From the NCBI RefSeq assembly GCF_020921035.1, contig NC_063150.1:28381826-28445825 (forward strand): DNA of 64,000 nt, given 5' to 3'. Shown piece after piece: positions 24,942-36,837 of the stretch. The notes under the pieces were generated by a model. The model saw only the letters and a list, made by a program, of their open reading frames with translations. It had not been told where the DNA came from and did no database searches. The stretch is from Rhodamnia argentea (lineage: Eukaryota; Streptophyta; Magnoliopsida; Myrtales; Myrtaceae). The translations under genes and the position numbers were made by a program. The number at the start of each line of letters is the position of its first letter. Positions within the stretch are counted from its first letter, which is position 1.

Positions 24942-26228
24942 TCAAAGTAGGAGCAACCACCCCATGACCGCCGTTAGGATGTAGAAGACGGCCTGCTTGG
25001 CATTCCTGGGTGCACCGTTCCCTTCGGCTTGAATGTGCTCGGCCACGTTGAAGTCGCCTGCAAAACCGCACAGCAGATGATCGTTAGTTTTGCTCGTCGG
25101 CATCAAGAGGATGTCGGGCATGTCGTTGATTTTCGCTTTGGTAAATGTAGAAACGTGTTCATGTGTAAAAATCTGCGGATGAGCCTGCGAAGAGGCACCG
25201 TCTCCCAAATCCCCGAGGTGAAGAGACTCTATTCGCAAGTGACCGTATATCTTATGCCTATCGTAGAATACATTAGTTATGGTGATGCAAAATACATTGG
25301 CAATTCTCGCAAAGTTGGCGGAACCAACCTCTCTCGGGTCCAAAGCCGCATCCTGCATGGATTGTATCTTTGATGTCCCTTATCGTCGCGTGGTTGTAGA
25401 AAAGGAAGTTTGACAGGACCCCCTCGATGCATGTGAGCACCAAGTTCGTTTCGCTCAAGCACGGCCCGTTGCAGAATACATTGGTATACTCAGGAGGGAC
25501 ATGGAGGTCTCCACTTTCATCCAACCTATAAGATTCTTCACAAGCCTTATAGATCTACAGGACAACAACACCAGTTAGAGCAGAAGAACTACAATACACT
25601 GTTCAATAGTCTCTGGAGAACCGGGAATGCTTAGCTACTGCTTAGAGTCTAGACACAAACGAACAATTGCCATTGTTATGTTAAGGAGGTTCTAACTTCT
25701 GCTTACATTTTTGTCATTGAAGCAAAGCAAAGCTTTCTCAATGATCTGAGGCGTACCGGCCACCCCTGACCCGCCTCCTCCTGGTGGATAGAACCAGCCA
25801 CCGACCCCTCCTGCCCCGCCTCCCGACGGATTAGAACCACCCCCAACGCCTCCTGCCCCGCCTCCTGACGGATTAAAACCACCCCCGACGCCTCCTGCCC
25901 CGGCCCCTCCTGCTCCGCCGCCGCCTCCTCCTACCCCGCCACCGCCTCCTCCTACCCCGCCGCCTGGCTGATTAAATCCACCGCCGCCTGGCTGATTAAA
26001 TCCACCACCGCCTCCAACCTGAGTCCCTTGCCCTTTGGCTGTTCCTGTATGGACCATGGCCCAAAATAACCATCCAGCATCAACTAAAAAACATAAATTC
26101 ATTTTACATAAAGGAAAAAGAAAAAGAAAAGATCTTTAGCATCACATACCAAAGATGCAGCAGAAAACAGATATACATGCAAGAGTGGAGGCATAGACCC
26201 TTAATCTTGTCCTCATTGGCAATGCCAT
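24942..26228 (-). CDS. Secreted glycine-rich, cysteine-containing DUF7731-type protein, 265 aa
   Basis: Function unknown. I associate the cysteine-rich domain with plant family DUF7731 (name from memory). Exons (minus): 26228-26150, 26083-25707, 25554-25329, 25057-24942; GT-AG junctions, 798 bases in all. The N terminus has a hydrophobic signal-like segment (about residues 12-35). Residues about 45-125 are a glycine-rich array with repeated GGGFNQPGG and GGG(F/S)NPSGGGAGGVG units. The conserved domain follows: KALLCFNDKN, YKACEESYRL, FCNGPCL, LVLTCIEGVLSNFLFYN, HAGCGFGPERGDFNVAEHIQ. The last 18 residues are hydrophobic (AVFYILTAVMGWLLLL) and end the protein, which fits a GPI-anchor signal and a cell-surface location. 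Whether residues 1-35 are cleaved is uncertain. Intron 3 stays open in one other frame, but that frame does not join exon 3. Confidence 0.85.
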
Positions 26229-28975
26229 TGAAGAAGTTTTGCAGAAAAAACTGAAGCTCAAGGATGAAAACAAGACTAATTTATATTTGAGTTGCTTTTT
26301 TATAACTTTGAGGTCGTACCAAACCTTAGAATTGTCAGGTTGGGGGCTAAATTGTAAATTCCAGGGCCATTTAAGCCCCAGAAGGATCAACCTGAAAATG
26401 GCAGCGCTTGTGTCAAACATTTGACGGATGACCCACCTTTAGTCTCTCTGTTTTCTACACTTTTTTACCATCTGGACATGGCCTACCGATCTGGACAAAG
26501 ACAATTTTCAATTGACAGGTGAGTAGGGAATCCACCAGATGCAAATTAAGAAAGATGACTCCTTTGCCTAGCATCTATTGTTGCCATAGTACTAGATGGA
26601 CAATTCAGGTAGGTTCAGTTTGGAAAAAAAATGAAAAGAGGGCTGAATCAGACTTTCTTTTGGGCAAAATATGTAAAGGCATGAGGATGACTTAAGAGAG
26701 GGAGAGCAGTTGGATTGCCAGCCACCAAACGCAAAAGCTTGGTGAAGGCATTTAACATAAGTGTCAAAAATTCAAACAACCATGATTTCTTTTGCGGTTA
26801 CATTCTCTTTTCCTTCTTCTACAAGTAGAGATTAAGTCCCATGAGCAGAGACATTAACAACTGGCTTGTGAGAGAGCCAAGAAAACCCCTGCACGAGAAC
26901 CAGTTAATTCAATGCACAGACCAATTGGTCACACCTGTGCATCTTAGGAAAAAAGTTACGACAGAAATTTTTCAATGCGTTCAATTCTCTTCTAGAAACT
27001 TGATACAACATTTAGATGAAAAACACTGAAATTCAGCTATTCAAAGCAAACAAAGGATAGAGACATAAATTATCTGTAAACAAACGAATGCCCAAACCCC
27101 GACATCTGATGTGCTCCGTTCTCGAGATCAAGTACATGTCCAGGAACAAATATGGTACAGCATGCTCAGCAGAAACTCGGAATGTGCATCCACCCGCAAA
27201 TTCAGATGATCAAAGAAGCTAAACCGTAATGGTGTAACAGTGAACTTTTCACATTACACACAATGTTAGAAGTATACTATCTGTGGTCATTAACCGCATT
27301 AACTTTAGATTATTTTCATGCTCCTCCATGCAAAGCACGCCGGGGCAGCTCTGGTTTCAGCTAAGTAACCAAGTATTCTGAAGAGGAAGCTTATGGACTG
27401 ATTCAGGCACATCTCCGCATGACAACGCTGATCTTCTGATCCTGTAAATCCAACTTTAAGTACAGAAGGATGCCTTCCTGTATTCAACATTCCCACGAAT
27501 GAAGTTCACTTTTCACCTTTGTGAGACAATACAATTCACAATGTCCAGTTCTTTGAGCTGGGCAAATTACTGATGAGAATCAGTTGGATAAACAGTTAGA
27601 GCCATTTTCTGGATTCTTCTGCCCACCCCCAAAAAAAAGAAAGATGTAACCAGATTCAAGCTGCAAAACAGCAAGAGGTCTCACTTAGTTACTTTGTCAT
27701 CAATAGTTTGCTAAATTTCACATGACCTATATTACATACTCAACAAGAAACTGAAACACGTGACTTAAACAATATGCTATTCATCACATGCTCATGACTC
27801 TGGTAACTCTGCAACAGCTATCAGGATATGTTTTCTATTTTCGCATGTATGACCCAACGTCACAACCTTCATAAATATGTTGATAGCCTCATGTTACCTT
27901 AAGTACACAGCATGAGGACACTGATCTTGGACTAATACACTTGTTGAGTATGGACAGTGGACACTGCATGATAATGTCGCGACAGGGACTCATCTAAATT
28001 CACGGTACTCATATACCCAACTCTTAGGAGGTCATATCCTAAATGCTGCAACGATCATTGGTCATCCCAACATGGTTAATGGTCTTGGTAGCAGAGAACA
28101 ATACAAACTACATATCTATTGATCATTTTCCGAGACTATATATTAAGAAAGCCGAAAAAAATTGAAAAATGAAAACCTGGGCAAAAAGCCATCATCGGTG
28201 TAGAAGGAAAATAGATCACTAAACCCAAAGATTGACTTCAGCCACTCATTGGGTTAACAAACTGAAGTTGCTGAACATGTCATGGAATAATCAGTTTTAC
28301 ATTCCCAGCTGGATCATAATACCAACCGATGGCTAGAAGATGTCTTACCCAAGGATAAATACTAGAATTACAAAGCTTCCCAAGCCCATCTTGTGACTGA
28401 CTCGAAGTTCAGTGAGATCCGGTAATGCTAGTCTTTCTTAGGTACATAAACGCAATACCTCAAAGCATTTAGAACTTAATAAAGGAATAACTAGCCATCC
28501 TGCCAGAGGATTGTCAGATAAAAGAAAGGAAATATGTGACCACAATGTGCTCAACTTCAGAATTGACACATGCACCTTATAACATGGTTTATACACTAAA
28601 TTGTTCAAATAATTACATTTCCCACAAATAATGACCCAAAATTCCAGCAGACCTTCAGAGCAATTCTAGAACAAATAAATGTGGACTGTATCAATAACCA
28701 TAGAGTTGAGTTCTCCAAAGTACCTCTAGCTCTTGAATTAGTAACTTCCACAAGAAAACAGAACGTCATACGTTATCCAGTCGAATTGCCTTCAGGCTCA
28801 ATGCTTTTACAATGCAGAGCATACTCATGAATCTCCAGTCATAACAGTCCTTGAAGACCTCCCCTATACAATAGGGATAACTTTTAGCATGATCTCTTGT
28901 TTATCCACACTCAATACTGTTTTCCTCTCTATATCGTCATCATCAGACTTCGGCCTCTAGAAAATAACTTGCACT
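26229..28975. other. Gap between DUF7731-type gene and PPR gene
   Basis: About 2.7 kb without a recognised protein gene. It should contain the promoter of the DUF7731-type gene (left part) and the 3' UTR of the PPR gene (right part, minus strand). Small frames such as 27305-27496 (-) look exon-like in composition and could belong to a spliced 3' UTR, but I cannot show it. Confidence 0.4.
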
Positions 28976-30985
28976 CTAACAAGGTGCACATCCATTTCCA
29001 TCCATGGCAATAAGCTCCTTGGCCTCATCAGCTCGCCCTGATTCATGCAATGCCTTGATTAAAGCATTGTAGGTCTGCCTTTCAGGAGTCAAACCCAATG
29101 TCAACATTGAAAAGAAGAGCTTCCTAGCCCTCTCAACATGGTTAATCTTACAACAGCTGTGGATAAGAACACTGAAACAAGAAATATCTGGGCTAATTCC
29201 ATCTGCTTGCATTTTTCTAAGCAGTTTCAGTGATTTCCCAACATTTCCAGTAAAACACAGGGATCGGATCAATATGCTGTAAGTTATAGCATTTGGAGTG
29301 ACGCCCCACTCCCTCATTTCCGCAAAACAATCAAGTGCATCTTCGATCTTGTTTAGTCTACAAAGTCCATCAATTATTGCAGTAAAAGTGACAACATCAG
29401 GTTCAAAAGAAAACTGAAAAACCATCTCCAGCAGTTCCTGGGCTTTTCTCATGTCTCCTTCCTTGCAATGTGCACTAATGATGGTGTTGAGAGTCACAAG
29501 ATTAGGTGCAATCACAATATTTTGCATTTCTCTCAAAGTTTCCAGTGCCCTGCCCAGCATTTTGGATTGGCAGAAGCAATCAATCAGCATATTGTACGAA
29601 AAGACATTTGAGAATTGCCCATCCTCAAAGATCCGATTTAAGTACCGATCACCATCCTGAATTCTTCCAGCCTTGTACAGCGCTTTGATGAGTGCATAAT
29701 AAGTACTGAACCCTGGCTTCACACCTCTCTCGTTAAATCTATCAAGTAGCTCAAGCACCTCATTCAGATCCAAGCCTTTCAACAAACAAACGATGGCAAT
29801 GTTAAAAGTCGCACCATCAGGAGCGTAACCTCTCTCACCAAACATTCTCAAAAGACCAGCTACTTCTCTTGCCATAGAATTGCTTGAAAGGCAAAAAAGC
29901 AAAGTATCGCAAGCTAATTTGATCAAGCTCGGTTCCCTCACCACAAAGCTACACAACAACTCAAATGCCTTCCCAGCATCAGTGCATCGAAACATTCCAT
30001 GAACCAATGATCTGATAGTGGCTTCATTTGGAGGCACATTCCTTTTCCTCATGGTTTCTATGACCTTGAATGCTTCATCAGCCATTTTTGCATTACAGAA
30101 ACCATCGATAAGTATCGTGTATGTATACACATTAGGCTTATAACCGACCCCCTCCATTTGTTTAACCAAGCGACGCGCCTCATCCATCACGCCAGCTCGG
30201 CAAACCCCATGAATAAGAATATTATAAGTGAACCTATCCGGTTTGCAGTTATCAGCAGCCATCTGCTGGAACTTCAAATAAGCCTTGTCCAATGAATTGG
30301 ATTTCACTAACGCATCGATCACCGCATTATATATCCTAGTAGTCGGACTAAACCCCAGAAACGAAATCTGCCCAAAAACTTCATCGCAGTAATTAGCCAA
30401 TCCTAACCTGCCCCAGCTGCCAATCAACACACAAAGCAAATCTTCCGTGAACCGACCGCCAGAGCTCCTAATATCCTGAATCAGTTCAGCTGACAATACA
30501 ACAGGGCCCTTCCTATGCAGCGCATTGGCCAAAACAGTTCTAACCGATTGATTCTCGGCGATTGCAGGGCTAAAACCCGATACCCAGATGTAGAACTTCA
30601 AAGGGACAACTGGGTCTTCTTGATTCTGCAAAACGCTCGCGACAGACTGAGCACTGAGGACCGCCCTCTTCGCTTTGTGCTCGTGGGTAAGCAGCAAAAA
30701 CCAGTCCTTTCTCGAAAGGACTTGAGAAATGTAATGGCGATCGATTTGCTTGTTGCGTAAACTGTGGTTTCCCCTGGGAAAGGTATCCCTCGGGCGCGAG
30801 ATGTGCGAAGGCTTACCCCTGCTCGGTGCTTCTTGTGCTTCGCTAATATGCTCCTGTTGAGCGGGTGGTTTGGGTTGGGACTTGGAGGGATTGTCTGGGA
30901 CGAGTTTCTTGTGAGCAAATGCTTCGTCGGCGAGGATTGGGATTGCAGTCGAAGCCCTGGAAGCTAAAGGAGGAAGCCCTCTCAT
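28976..30985 (-). CDS. PPR40: Mitochondrial pentatricopeptide repeat protein, PPR40-like, 669 aa
   Basis: P-class PPR protein. Arabidopsis PPR40 (At3g16890) acts in mitochondria, where it is tied to complex III function and to stress and ABA responses. The gene is intronless, as typical. An N-terminal stretch rich in Arg/Ser/Ala (MRGLPPLASRASTAIP) fits a mitochondrial presequence. From about residue 200 onward come tandem 35-residue PPR motifs, about a dozen (YNAVIDALVKSNSLDKAYLKF, YNILIHGVCRAGVMDEARRL, YTILIDGFCNAKMADEAFKV, YSILIRSLCFTGNVGKSLKL and others; longer units not quoted). The segment GSWGRLGLANYCDEVFGQIS before the repeats is what I recall of PPR40. The C terminus ends at GNGCAPC, about 20 residues earlier than I remember for Arabidopsis. 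Nearby CTL2 and CAMTA also suit the PPR40 assignment. Confidence 0.9.
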   Translation of the reverse strand: MRGLPPLASRASTAIPILADEAFAHKKLVPDNPSKSQPKPPAQQEHISEAQEAPSRGKPSHISRPRDTFPRGNHSLRNKQIDRHYISQVLSRKDWFLLLTHEHKAKRAVLSAQSVASVLQNQEDPVVPLKFYIWVSGFSPAIAENQSVRTVLANALHRKGPVVLSAELIQDIRSSGGRFTEDLLCVLIGSWGRLGLANYCDEVFGQISFLGFSPTTRIYNAVIDALVKSNSLDKAYLKFQQMAADNCKPDRFTYNILIHGVCRAGVMDEARRLVKQMEGVGYKPNVYTYTILIDGFCNAKMADEAFKVIETMRKRNVPPNEATIRSLVHGMFRCTDAGKAFELLCSFVVREPSLIKLACDTLLFCLSSNSMAREVAGLLRMFGERGYAPDGATFNIAIVCLLKGLDLNEVLELLDRFNERGVKPGFSTYYALIKALYKAGRIQDGDRYLNRIFEDGQFSNVFSYNMLIDCFCQSKMLGRALETLREMQNIVIAPNLVTLNTIISAHCKEGDMRKAQELLEMVFQFSFEPDVVTFTAIIDGLCRLNKIEDALDCFAEMREWGVTPNAITYSILIRSLCFTGNVGKSLKLLRKMQADGISPDISCFSVLIHSCCKINHVERARKLFFSMLTLGLTPERQTYNALIKALHESGRADEAKELIAMDGNGCAPC

Positions 30986-33009
30986 GTCATGTCCCCAGGC
31001 GAAAGTTCAGTAGCAGTCGCAGATGCAGCCTGGAGGAGAAGACGAGGAGTGAGAAGTTCGTGCGATACAGTGTAGGTCTGTTGACCGGCCGACGAACCGG
31101 TTTAGTAAAATTTAAGTCGATTGCATACTTTAGTTTAGTCATGAAAATCAGGCAGTCCTAAAATATGTCCTGATTTTACCCTTTAACCCTTCCGTTAGCC
31201 CTTCCGATTTACCTACGATGGAGCACTTGCTTTGATAAAAACATTTTTTTTCATTTGCGACAATTAAATAATAGAGTATGCATAATTATCGGGAAAATTT
31301 CTAAAACTTATCGCAATAATACATTTAAATTTTCAAACTTTAGTTTTGTTTATTAGGTCGTAAAACTTGAAATTTCAATGCACTTGAGCCCTTTTTTTTT
31401 TTGTTCATCCTTGGAGAGATAGTTCACTAATAGATCCAAGGGATAAAGTAATTCAACTCATTCATATCTTTTTTTTTTTTTTTTGGCTCAAGTTTAGCCC
31501 TTTTGTTGACTCCATTAGATTTCAGTGAAAGGAAAATGGAACAAGGTTGTTTGTTTTTATTATCTATGACGTTATTGTTTTGTTCGACCGTTGAAAATTT
31601 AACGGAGCTAAGGAAAAACTAAAGTGGACGACCGTGACAAGTTCTCCGGTAGATGCATAGTGGGGAGATTAATCACTTTAGAGGACAATATTCATCCACA
31701 AATTTTTTTTTTTTTGTATATTTCAGCTCCATTTTGTTTCGCAAAAAATAAATTGTTTGAAAAACATTTTTCAAAAAATGATATCCCATATCCCTTGAAA
31801 TAATTACTCAATAACAAATATTTTCATTACCAACAACAATTTACGTATAAACATTTTCGTGGACGACGAAAATAATTTTCGTTCATTCAATTTTATAAGC
31901 GATACGAAGTGATTTTTTTTAGAAAAATATTTTTCCGAATCATTCATTTTCATTGGATGCTTGTTAACCTAAACCAACTTATTAAAGGAACACCTAAGGG
32001 GAGCGCTCTACCGACTCATAGAAAAAACACAATTCACCTAACTTAGAGTAAATGATTCTATTTTCATTTCGATACTTGTTGCTTAAGTACCCGGGACTCG
32101 TTACTTAAGTACTCGGGACTCGTTGCATCTATAGGAGCATTTTCTGTAACCTATCAAACGCGCTTATCATGACAAAACAACATTTTGGGCCGCCGCCGCC
32201 ACCACTAAATTATTCCGAGCAGTAGTTTGTTGGCATGGGCTGTAACCCGAACCGAACCGGACCGGAAACATGTTGCGGAATTGAAGTTGAACTGCTGGCA
32301 ATTAGAACTTAGTTTCTTCTGAAATCCAACGCCCGGAAAAAGTTGACAAGAGTCGGCTCACAAACTTGGATTTCTAAACAGAACGTCAACAACGTATGAA
32401 AACAACCCTGGCCAATCAGCATGTCCATCTGATTGTAAATACATGTTTCATCAATCGGAGGAATTTCTTATTCGTTGACTTTCTCCCTCTCTCTTTTTGT
32501 GTGTTTCGTTGACTTTCGATGGGTCGAGTCAAATCTATTCTGCCAGCACAATTCAAAGGATGATTAGTCCATATTAAACGTCAAGCCCCTCCACATTTGC
32601 TGCTAAGACATGTCCATAGATCGATTCACCTAGCTATCCTGGCCCGACGTGCAAGCCGGCCTCCGAGGCGGTAGTTGCTGATGCGGCGTTCTCTGGAAAA
32701 AAAAAAAAAAAGGTATAACCAAAATACACTTTCATGTAATCCTCCAAATATAACGCAAAATTACATCTAATGTTTTGTCTTTCCAAGTTTAGTACCTCCA
32801 ATTTGGGACGCAAAATCTCGACCGGGACCTTCGAACTTTGATTTGCCCCGGCACTTTGCTACACATAAATCAAGAGAATAGTTCAATCTCCAGAAAGATT
32901 GATGAAGTGCACTTATTACAAGCACTTATACCTGTCAATGTCATGATTAACCGGATTACTCAACAAGGCTTTTTAAGTTCATATGAATCGGGAGGGACAT
33001 CGAATTTAC
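30986..33009. other. PPR40 upstream region and AT-rich intergenic DNA
   Basis: The first part should be the PPR40 promoter and 5' UTR. Beyond about 31160 it is AT-rich, with poly-T runs and fragments like the arms of small inverted-repeat elements (about 31290-31390). A short direct repeat 'aagtac(c/t)cgggactcgtt' lies at about 32090-32125. I searched this stretch for the missing last exon of the endosulfine-like gene and did not see it. Confidence 0.4.
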
Positions 33010-34204
33010 CTTCCACAAAGCCCAATCAGTTGAATCAAAGAAGGCTCGTGCATGGTCCCGCAACGCATTTGACGGCGTTAATAATTAAAATTAAACCCGC
33101 GGTCACGAACTATAATAAGGTGGAAAAAATTCATCTTTATCTCTTGTAAATTTTTTTGGATTTTGCAAGACAATTCATTGAATAACATGCCTTTGAAATC
33201 AATGGCTTCTTCTTGGGCTCTAGTCCTCCATATCTCTTCACCAAAGGCGCTTCCTGCGATTGACACGAGGGGGGAAAAAAAACATTTCTTAACGGCGTCG
33301 CTTTTTGCCCGGTTTTGCTTATTGTGGCCCATGCGAGGATGGGCCACGTGTCGTCGACATTGTGGGCCCAACATCGAATCGGGTCTCGATTGGGCCACAC
33401 CAGTTGTGGGTCTAGGGCCCCACCTGGCTTCTAACTGCTTACCGTACTTTGCCGCCGACAATTACAAACCCTATCATTATCTTTTGGCAAAAGTAAACAG
33501 AGAAACAGAAAAGAAGAAGAAGAAGAAGGGAAGACTAAGAAATTGAAAAGGAAAAGAATTTCTAACATGTTTAAGGTAATATCTCTACATAAAATGGTAA
33601 AAACTGATTTATAAAGTAATCACTTGACTTTCCTTATTAAATCCATTCATGCGAAATGCTGTCGTTTAAAGAAAGATAGACACCTTACCGAACAAAGAAA
33701 AGAAAGAAAGATATATGCCTTACTAGTGATTGTCAATAAATATTACGCTCATTTTTTTTTCACAATAAATGAATAATTTAAGAAATATTTTTTTAAAATA
33801 TCTATTTTTATTATTTGAAATAATTAATCGATAAAAAATATTATACTTATTAATAATAATATGTTTAACTTTTTTGAAAGATATAAATAATTATGATTAA
33901 AAAGAATTTAAATTATTTACTTTTCGCGAAATAAAGAAGAGTTGATTTAACCAATCGATGCACGAGCTGAGCTGTCCGATCGATTATGTACCCTTGAACA
34001 TATCTATTAGAAGGATCAGACCGTGTCACGACGGAATCCGTGGCGATTCGGTCCGGTACGACGCGTCGTTTCGAGCTCAGGGGAAGCTGAGGTTCACCGG
34101 AAACAAAAAAAAAAGGAGGAGGAGGAGAAGAAAAAGAATACCTCAAGCTCAGGGGAAGCGCCATAGCCGTCGCCTCTGCTGCTGCTGCTGCTGCAATCCG
34201 CCAT
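33010..34204 (-). pseudogene. Endosulfine/ARPP19-like gene remnant (PP2A inhibitor family)
   Basis: The intact family consists of small phosphoproteins that inhibit PP2A-B55 through an FDSxD motif. Three blocks fit consecutive exons on the minus strand: 34204-34142 (MADCSSSSSRGDGYGASPEL plus E), 33253-33191 (EAPLVKRYGGLEPKKKPLIS plus K), 33057-33010 (DHARAFFDSTDWALWK). Blocks 1 and 2 are joined by a GT-AG intron in phase 0. After block 2 the donor is GC rather than GT, and the acceptor before block 3 reads TTGCGG where TTGCAG is expected. Block 3 differs from the usual HERAFFDSADWALGK. The last exon (KPKGPLEALRPKLQP region) was not found within 2 kb. The most likely reading is a decaying gene with its 5' end still intact; a functional gene with odd splice sites is less likely. 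Arabidopsis has such a gene (At4g16146, from memory) between AMSH3 and CAMTA5. Confidence 0.62.
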
Positions 34205-34350
34205 CTCCTTCCTGCGTCCACCAATACAAGAACACGCGATCAGTTTCAATTGGGAACAGAGCACTACGTTCCTGAAACTCCAGCTTCAAAGAAGAAAAGA
34301 CAGAGCACAGAAGCAAAGACTAAGAAAAGAGTACCCAAAGCAAAATTCTC

Positions 34351-34392
<42 letters not shown>

Positions 34393-34560
34393 AGAGAGAA
34401 GGAGAGGCAGGAAGAAGCAGAGAGGGAGGCACGAGTCTCCAGAGGAACAGATGACGAGGAGGGAGATGGCGACCGGGAAATGGTTTTCGAGAGGTTTTGA
34501 GTTACAAGGTGAGACCAGACCATAACATATATATAATAAACGTGACAAAATTTGGGCTTT
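34205..34560 (-). promoter_or_regulatory. 5' UTR and promoter side of the endosulfine-like remnant
   Basis: Upstream of the ATG at 34204 the minus strand shows a long CT/GA dinucleotide tract (about 34357-34384) in a pyrimidine-rich leader, and 'cgcag|gaaggag' just before the ATG, which could be a 5' UTR splice acceptor. A 'tatatatata'-like element lies near 34528-34537. This is typical plant leader architecture, so the 5' end may still be transcribed. Confidence 0.4.
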
Positions 34561-36240
34561 TTTATTTAATCCCATATATTTTCAAAAAGTAGAATGCTCT
34601 TAACTCTTGCGTATCTCAGCCATTTTGATTTTACCAGTAGAATGCAGTCTTCTATAGTTGAACCACTTTCTTTATAGAGGACAAAAAAGGCTTCGAATAG
34701 AATAAAATCTCGAAATTTTTTACCGTATGTACATAGTTTATCGAATTGAAAATTCTCCGAAAGGAAATTTGCATTTTGGCTTTATGTACAATCCGGATAA
34801 TGCGATTGAAAATTCTAGAGATTTAAAATGGAGCAAACGTGAAATGACTATATTTGTGCTTGTTTGATTATCTCGTGTTGTATATATATCTTCCTTTCTC
34901 GTTCCCACCTAGGTCCCATTCGTTCTCCCATCCCTCTCACATAGGGCATCCTTAATTTAGTAGCCTACCAATAAGAATCGGGAGCAATAAATTGCATTAA
35001 CTCGACGAAATAACCTGAATTTGAAAACAAAATCTAACCAATCTTCTTGACTCCTCGTGATTAATGAGGGTCAGGGTTAGGCGGCGGATGGTACATCAAA
35101 TCAGGAATGTGCAGGTACATTCTATGCATGCAAGATGTTCGGAAAATCAAATCAAGTGTTACTTCGAAATGTTTGAATCACTAAATATGGAAAAGAAGTC
35201 GTTAAATTTATACACCACAAGAAATCGCATAGAGATATCTAGAAAGATAAAATTATTTTGAACCCTAATGAATATTCTTACGGGATAGAAAAAAATTTTG
35301 ATTTTTTTTTTTAGTTTTGAATCGTATGATGGGTAATGTAGAACAATTAACTCACACATTTGCGCATGGATACAATAGTTGTGAGTTAAGTAGCTGAGGA
35401 ATGTTCGACCCAAAAAAAAAAAGTAGGTTAGGAATGCCAATAGGCATGTGACCCTACTAGTAAACGGATTGGGGGTGGGGACTCTATTAGTAAACGGATT
35501 GGGGTTTGATTTTCGCCCTTTTAAAATTAGAAATTGTCATTTACTCATACAATAGTATAGATATGTATACACACATAATATATATAGGAGTTATCAACAA
35601 TTTTTTTCTATTATCGCCAGGGTGGTTGGTCCATGGAAAATGGGCACTATCCGCAATATCACATGCCTTTCTCCCTGCTAAATTGTGACCTTGATTGATG
35701 TAGCATCTCCTCCAACTACTAACTATTTTGTGGATAGCTTCCATTCGCATCTAGAGCGACCTCCCATGAAAAAAAAAATTTATGTCAATTTGAGAACTTC
35801 CGAAGAACGAAAAAAAAAAATCCCATTTTCCGGCCGAAAAAGAAGATTTTGTTTTCAATATCTTTTTTTGTGGGGACAAAAAACCTTTTTTTTTTAATAT
35901 GAAAGAGACTTTAATCCATCATGGGTATGATTAAAAAAATGAAAATTTGCAATAAATCATAGAAAATCAAGAGTTGTTGTATTTATAAAATTGGTTTCGC
36001 AACATAGAATTCTATCTTTGGTCAATTGTGACCGGTAAGGTAGCACCCAAGAATTAAAACCCATTTTTTCTGTTTTGGTCAATTTTTTTGGAGAGTGGGC
36101 ATGGTGGCTTGCGGGTCAGATTCGACTCGTTTGTTCTAGTCAAGTCAAACATATTCCCTAGCATCTAAATTAGGCCAATAGATTTTGACATGGTCACCGT
36201 GTCCTTAGACCGAGTAAAATCGAGCAATTCTTCTGTGTTC
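34561..36240. other. AT-rich intergenic DNA
   Basis: No gene recognised. 'tagtaaacggattggggg/t' is directly repeated at about 35459-35506. Several homopolymer A/T runs occur. Confidence 0.5.
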
Positions 36241-36360
36241 TAACATAGTACTTATCCTTCCGACAAAAAAAAAAAAAAAACATAGTACTTATCCTTGGAC
36301 GAACAAAAAAAACATAGTACTTATCCTTCCGACCAAGAAAAAACATAGTACTTATCCAAT
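36241..36360 (+). repeat. Short tandem repeat, four units with 'acatagtacttatcc'
   Basis: 'acatagtacttatcc' occurs four times (starting near 36244, 36281, 36312 and 36344), separated by 'ttccgac/ttggacg' and A-runs of variable length. The alternating pattern of a fixed block and a poly-A spacer suggests slippage-driven local amplification. Confidence 0.85.
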
Positions 36361-36382
36361 CAGTCTTGTAAAGGTACGTTTC

Positions 36383-36837
36383 ACAAATAAATTTCTAAAT
36401 TTATTGTAATTATGTCAACTCAATACTATATTTTTTTTACCAATTCAATCTTAAACATTTTGCATTTGGACCAATTTATCCATCCGATCAATTTTGATTG
36501 AAAATTGCTCACGTGACATTTTTTTAATAATGTTTTATTTTTTTTATTTTTTTTTTTCTCGTGGTCTCGCCTCACCTAGTGATGGTGAGGCAGGCCGGGT
36601 CGCTAGATCTTAGCGACCAGCTAGAGGTTGAAGAATACATGGAAAATAAATAATACAATACTATTAAAAATTTTCATGCCAACATCGGCAGCGCTACGTT
36701 ATCGATTTCCGGCCAAAATTGATCGGATGAATTGAGTTGACATAAATACAAAAAATTTAGGAATGAATGAGCAAAAAAAGGTTTAAGATCAAATCGGCAT
36801 AATTGCAATAAGTTTAGGATTTTTTTTTTTTTTGGTA
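36383..36837. mobile_element. Non-autonomous DNA transposon with long terminal inverted repeats
   Basis: The left arm ('ctaaatttattgtaattatg', 'ccatccgatcaattttgatt') and right arm are inverted matches over roughly 150 bases. The GC-rich core (about 36568-36632) contains 'gatggtgaggc' and 'gcgaccagctagagg'. It is about 455 bases with no transposase. Long TIRs and small core suggest a MULE-type MITE; target-site duplications were not clear. It is the same family as 48344-49350, 12415-12760 and 45660-46020. Confidence 0.7.

Noticed and set aside
24942-25358. A frame reading through intron 3 of the DUF7731-type gene
   Set aside because: It joins exon 4 in frame, but its upstream part has no family similarity and does not connect to exon 3 in frame. 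Intron removal restores the conserved GDFNVAEHIQ junction.
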